A DNA stretch of 5,980 nt from Thermoprotei archaeon (GTDB lineage Archaea > Thermoproteota > Thermoprotei_A > Marsarchaeales > UBA168), in contig DSEZ01000052.1 of assembly GCA_011055275.1 (NCBI GenBank), forward strand, positions 1-5,980, written 5' to 3'. Every line of letters begins with the position of its first letter. Position 1 is the first letter of the stretch. The translations under genes and the position numbers were made by a program. Under the pieces are notes generated by a model. That model was not told the origin of the DNA. It did not search any database and saw nothing but the letters and a program-made list of their open reading frames with translations. Positions 5,426 through 5,980 of this stretch are shown piece after piece.

Positions 5426-5441
5426 AATCAGAATAAAAAAA
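5424..5441 (-). terminator. T-rich terminator of the micropeptide gene
   Basis: Read on the minus strand, the bases just past the micropeptide stop form a T7 run (5435-5441) followed by a second T4 run (5424-5427), the usual intrinsic terminator type of archaea. The element touches the stop codon of the convergent regulator gene. Confidence 0.55.
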
Positions 5442-5448
5442 TCAGAAT
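5424..5448. repeat. 11-nt direct repeat between convergent genes
   Basis: aaaatcagaat occurs at 5424-5434 and 5438-5448, a 14-nt period. The copies provide the two T runs of the terminator, and the second copy also contains the micropeptide stop codon. Confidence 0.7.
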
Positions 5449-5555
5449 GATATGCCGCCGCCTATCGGATTGCCGTTAGGAGAGACCTTGACAGCTAGAG
5501 CCAGCGCTATGGAGACTGCGAGTAGGGCCAACCTCATCTTCATATAGGAACTCAT
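5442..5555 (-). CDS. 37-aa hydrophobic micropeptide, function unknown
   Basis: A complete small gene fills most of the otherwise empty 205-nt gap. The peptide starts MSSYMKMR, has one hydrophobic segment (residues 9-22, Leu/Ala/Val-rich) right after basic residues, and ends with a polar, Gly/Pro/Asn-rich tail of about 13 residues (SPNGNPIGGGISF). It could be a single-span membrane peptide with the tail outside the cell, or a signal-peptide-like secreted peptide. Support for a real gene: a TATA-like box (5581-5588) at leaderless distance from the ATG, a T-rich terminator directly after the stop, and a sensible membrane-peptide layout. An alternative start is the ATG at 5543 (33 aa), which has its own TATA-like box at 5564-5571. 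No family is recognised. Because it is tiny, chance remains possible. Confidence 0.6.
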   Translation of the reverse strand: MSSYMKMRLALLAVSIALALAVKVSPNGNPIGGGISF

Positions 5556-5563
5556 TTTGCTCG

Positions 5564-5571
5564 TATAAATA
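5564..5571 (-). promoter_or_regulatory. second TATA-like box upstream of the micropeptide
   Basis: Minus strand tatttata lies 21-28 nt ahead of the internal ATG at 5543. It may drive the shorter 33-aa form, or be only AT-rich flank of the main box. Confidence 0.35.
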
Positions 5572-5580
5572 AATCAACGG

Positions 5581-5588
5581 TATATAAA
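5581..5588 (-). promoter_or_regulatory. TATA box of the micropeptide gene
   Basis: Minus strand tttatata lies 26-33 nt before the ATG at 5555, the expected position for a leaderless or near-leaderless archaeal transcript. No Shine-Dalgarno sequence precedes the ATG. Confidence 0.55.
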
Positions 5589-5610
5589 CTTTGCTCGACG
5601 TCATGTGAAA

Positions 5611-5625
5611 TTAAAAACAAAAAAT
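5611..5625 (-). terminator. T-rich terminator after the 100-aa winged-helix gene
   Basis: On the minus strand a T6 run (5619-5624) and a T5 run (5613-5617) follow the TGA stop at 5631-5633 within a few bases. This separates the gene from the micropeptide promoter further along the same strand. Confidence 0.6.
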
Positions 5626-5630
5626 AGCAA

Positions 5631-5933
5631 TCAGTTGGTAGGCGCGGTCGTCTTCTCCCCTACAATCGTTTTATAGCCAAGTTCCGTTATACCTACGGCC
5701 GGTCCTTTTCTCAGCTTCCACACGAGCCCCTTCCTTTCGAGCTTCCTCAAAGCCATATTGAGGTTTTTCCTGTCGACGTTTAGCTCCATCGACAGGCTAT
5801 CTAAGGAGAGAGGTGCGCCCTTCTCTACCAGCTTCTGAAGTATTAGGGAGGTATCCACGGGCTTCCTTTTGTTATAAAGGGATAAAATCTCATCCTCATC
5901 GAGCCATTGCCCCTTCACATAGATCTTGGACAA
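5631..5933 (-). CDS. small winged-helix DNA-binding protein (100 aa)
   Basis: Probably a sequence-specific transcription regulator. After an N-terminal stretch with a WLDEDEIL helix, residues about 28-95 form a winged helix: helix 1 (SLILQKLVEKG), helix 2 (SLDSLSMEL), recognition helix (RKNLNMALRKLERKGLV), a basic wing (WKLRKGPAVG) and the ITELGYKTI ending seen in MarR/PadR-like and other archaeal one-domain regulators. The start is TTG at 5933: there is no ATG or GTG closer to the promoter, and a TATA box lies 23-31 nt upstream, which suits leaderless translation. The next in-frame start, GTG (residue 6), would remove little. No effector domain is present, so any ligand sensing would have to be within the wing or a dimer interface. 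Its target is unknown; it may control its own promoter or neighbours. Confidence 0.8.
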   Translation of the reverse strand: MSKIYVKGQWLDEDEILSLYNKRKPVDTSLILQKLVEKGAPLSLDSLSMELNVDRKNLNMALRKLERKGLVWKLRKGPAVGITELGYKTIVGEKTTAPTN

Positions 5934-5955
5934 TCTATATAGAATGGCGCAATGA

Positions 5956-5964
5956 AATATAAAT
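5956..5964 (-). promoter_or_regulatory. TATA box of the 100-aa winged-helix gene
   Basis: Minus strand atttatatt lies about 27 nt before the TTG at 5933, which places the transcription start on or next to the start codon and supports the unusual TTG. Confidence 0.6.
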
Positions 5965-5980
5965 GTTGTTCAGAACCCAC

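Noticed and set aside
84..5980. CRISPR array, insertion sequence or replication origin
   Set aside because: I found no regularly spaced repeats, transposase-like protein, terminal inverted repeats or clustered origin-type boxes.

Overview
The window reads as chromosomal DNA of an archaeon. Four tRNA genes stand in a row, and at least three carry small introns, one of them with a textbook bulge-helix-bulge (BHB) splice motif. Several protein genes have a TATA-like box about 25-30 nt ahead of the start codon, which suggests leaderless or nearly leaderless mRNAs. The core operon is a NurA nuclease / HerA translocase pair, which is an archaeal DNA-end-processing module. Non-canonical tRNA introns and a balanced base composition fit a thermophilic Thermoproteota/TACK-type lineage, but some DPANN groups also have such introns. 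I cannot name the species.

Bases 1-871, plus strand, hold the tRNA cluster. It contains a 5'-truncated tRNA-Asn(GTT) with a 19-nt D-arm intron, tRNA-Tyr(GTA) with a 53-nt intron at 37/38, a tRNA-Arg that I resolve as anticodon CCT with two introns (12 nt and 18 nt), and an intronless tRNA-Arg(TCT). The two gaps of about 180-250 nt between them contain no gene I can defend.

Bases 927-4278, plus strand, hold nurA and herA. The herA start (TTG) lies 59 nt inside nurA behind a strong Shine-Dalgarno sequence, so the two should be translated from one mRNA and made together. HerA should be a hexameric DNA pump that feeds ends to NurA. mre11 and rad50, often beside these genes, are not in this window. 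The NurA is long and appears to carry a helix-turn-helix insertion.

Bases 4334-5425, plus strand, encode a 363-aa protein built from two winged-helix plus alpha/beta modules, probably a transcription regulator, with its own TATA-like box in the gap after herA. On the minus strand there are two small genes: a 37-aa hydrophobic micropeptide (5442-5555) with its own promoter and T-tract terminator, and a 100-aa winged-helix protein (5631-5933) with a TATA box placed for leaderless translation from TTG.

The most interesting items are the multi-intron tRNA set (including C at position 33 in both tRNA-Arg genes), the enlarged NurA, the double-module regulator behind herA, and the micropeptide gene.
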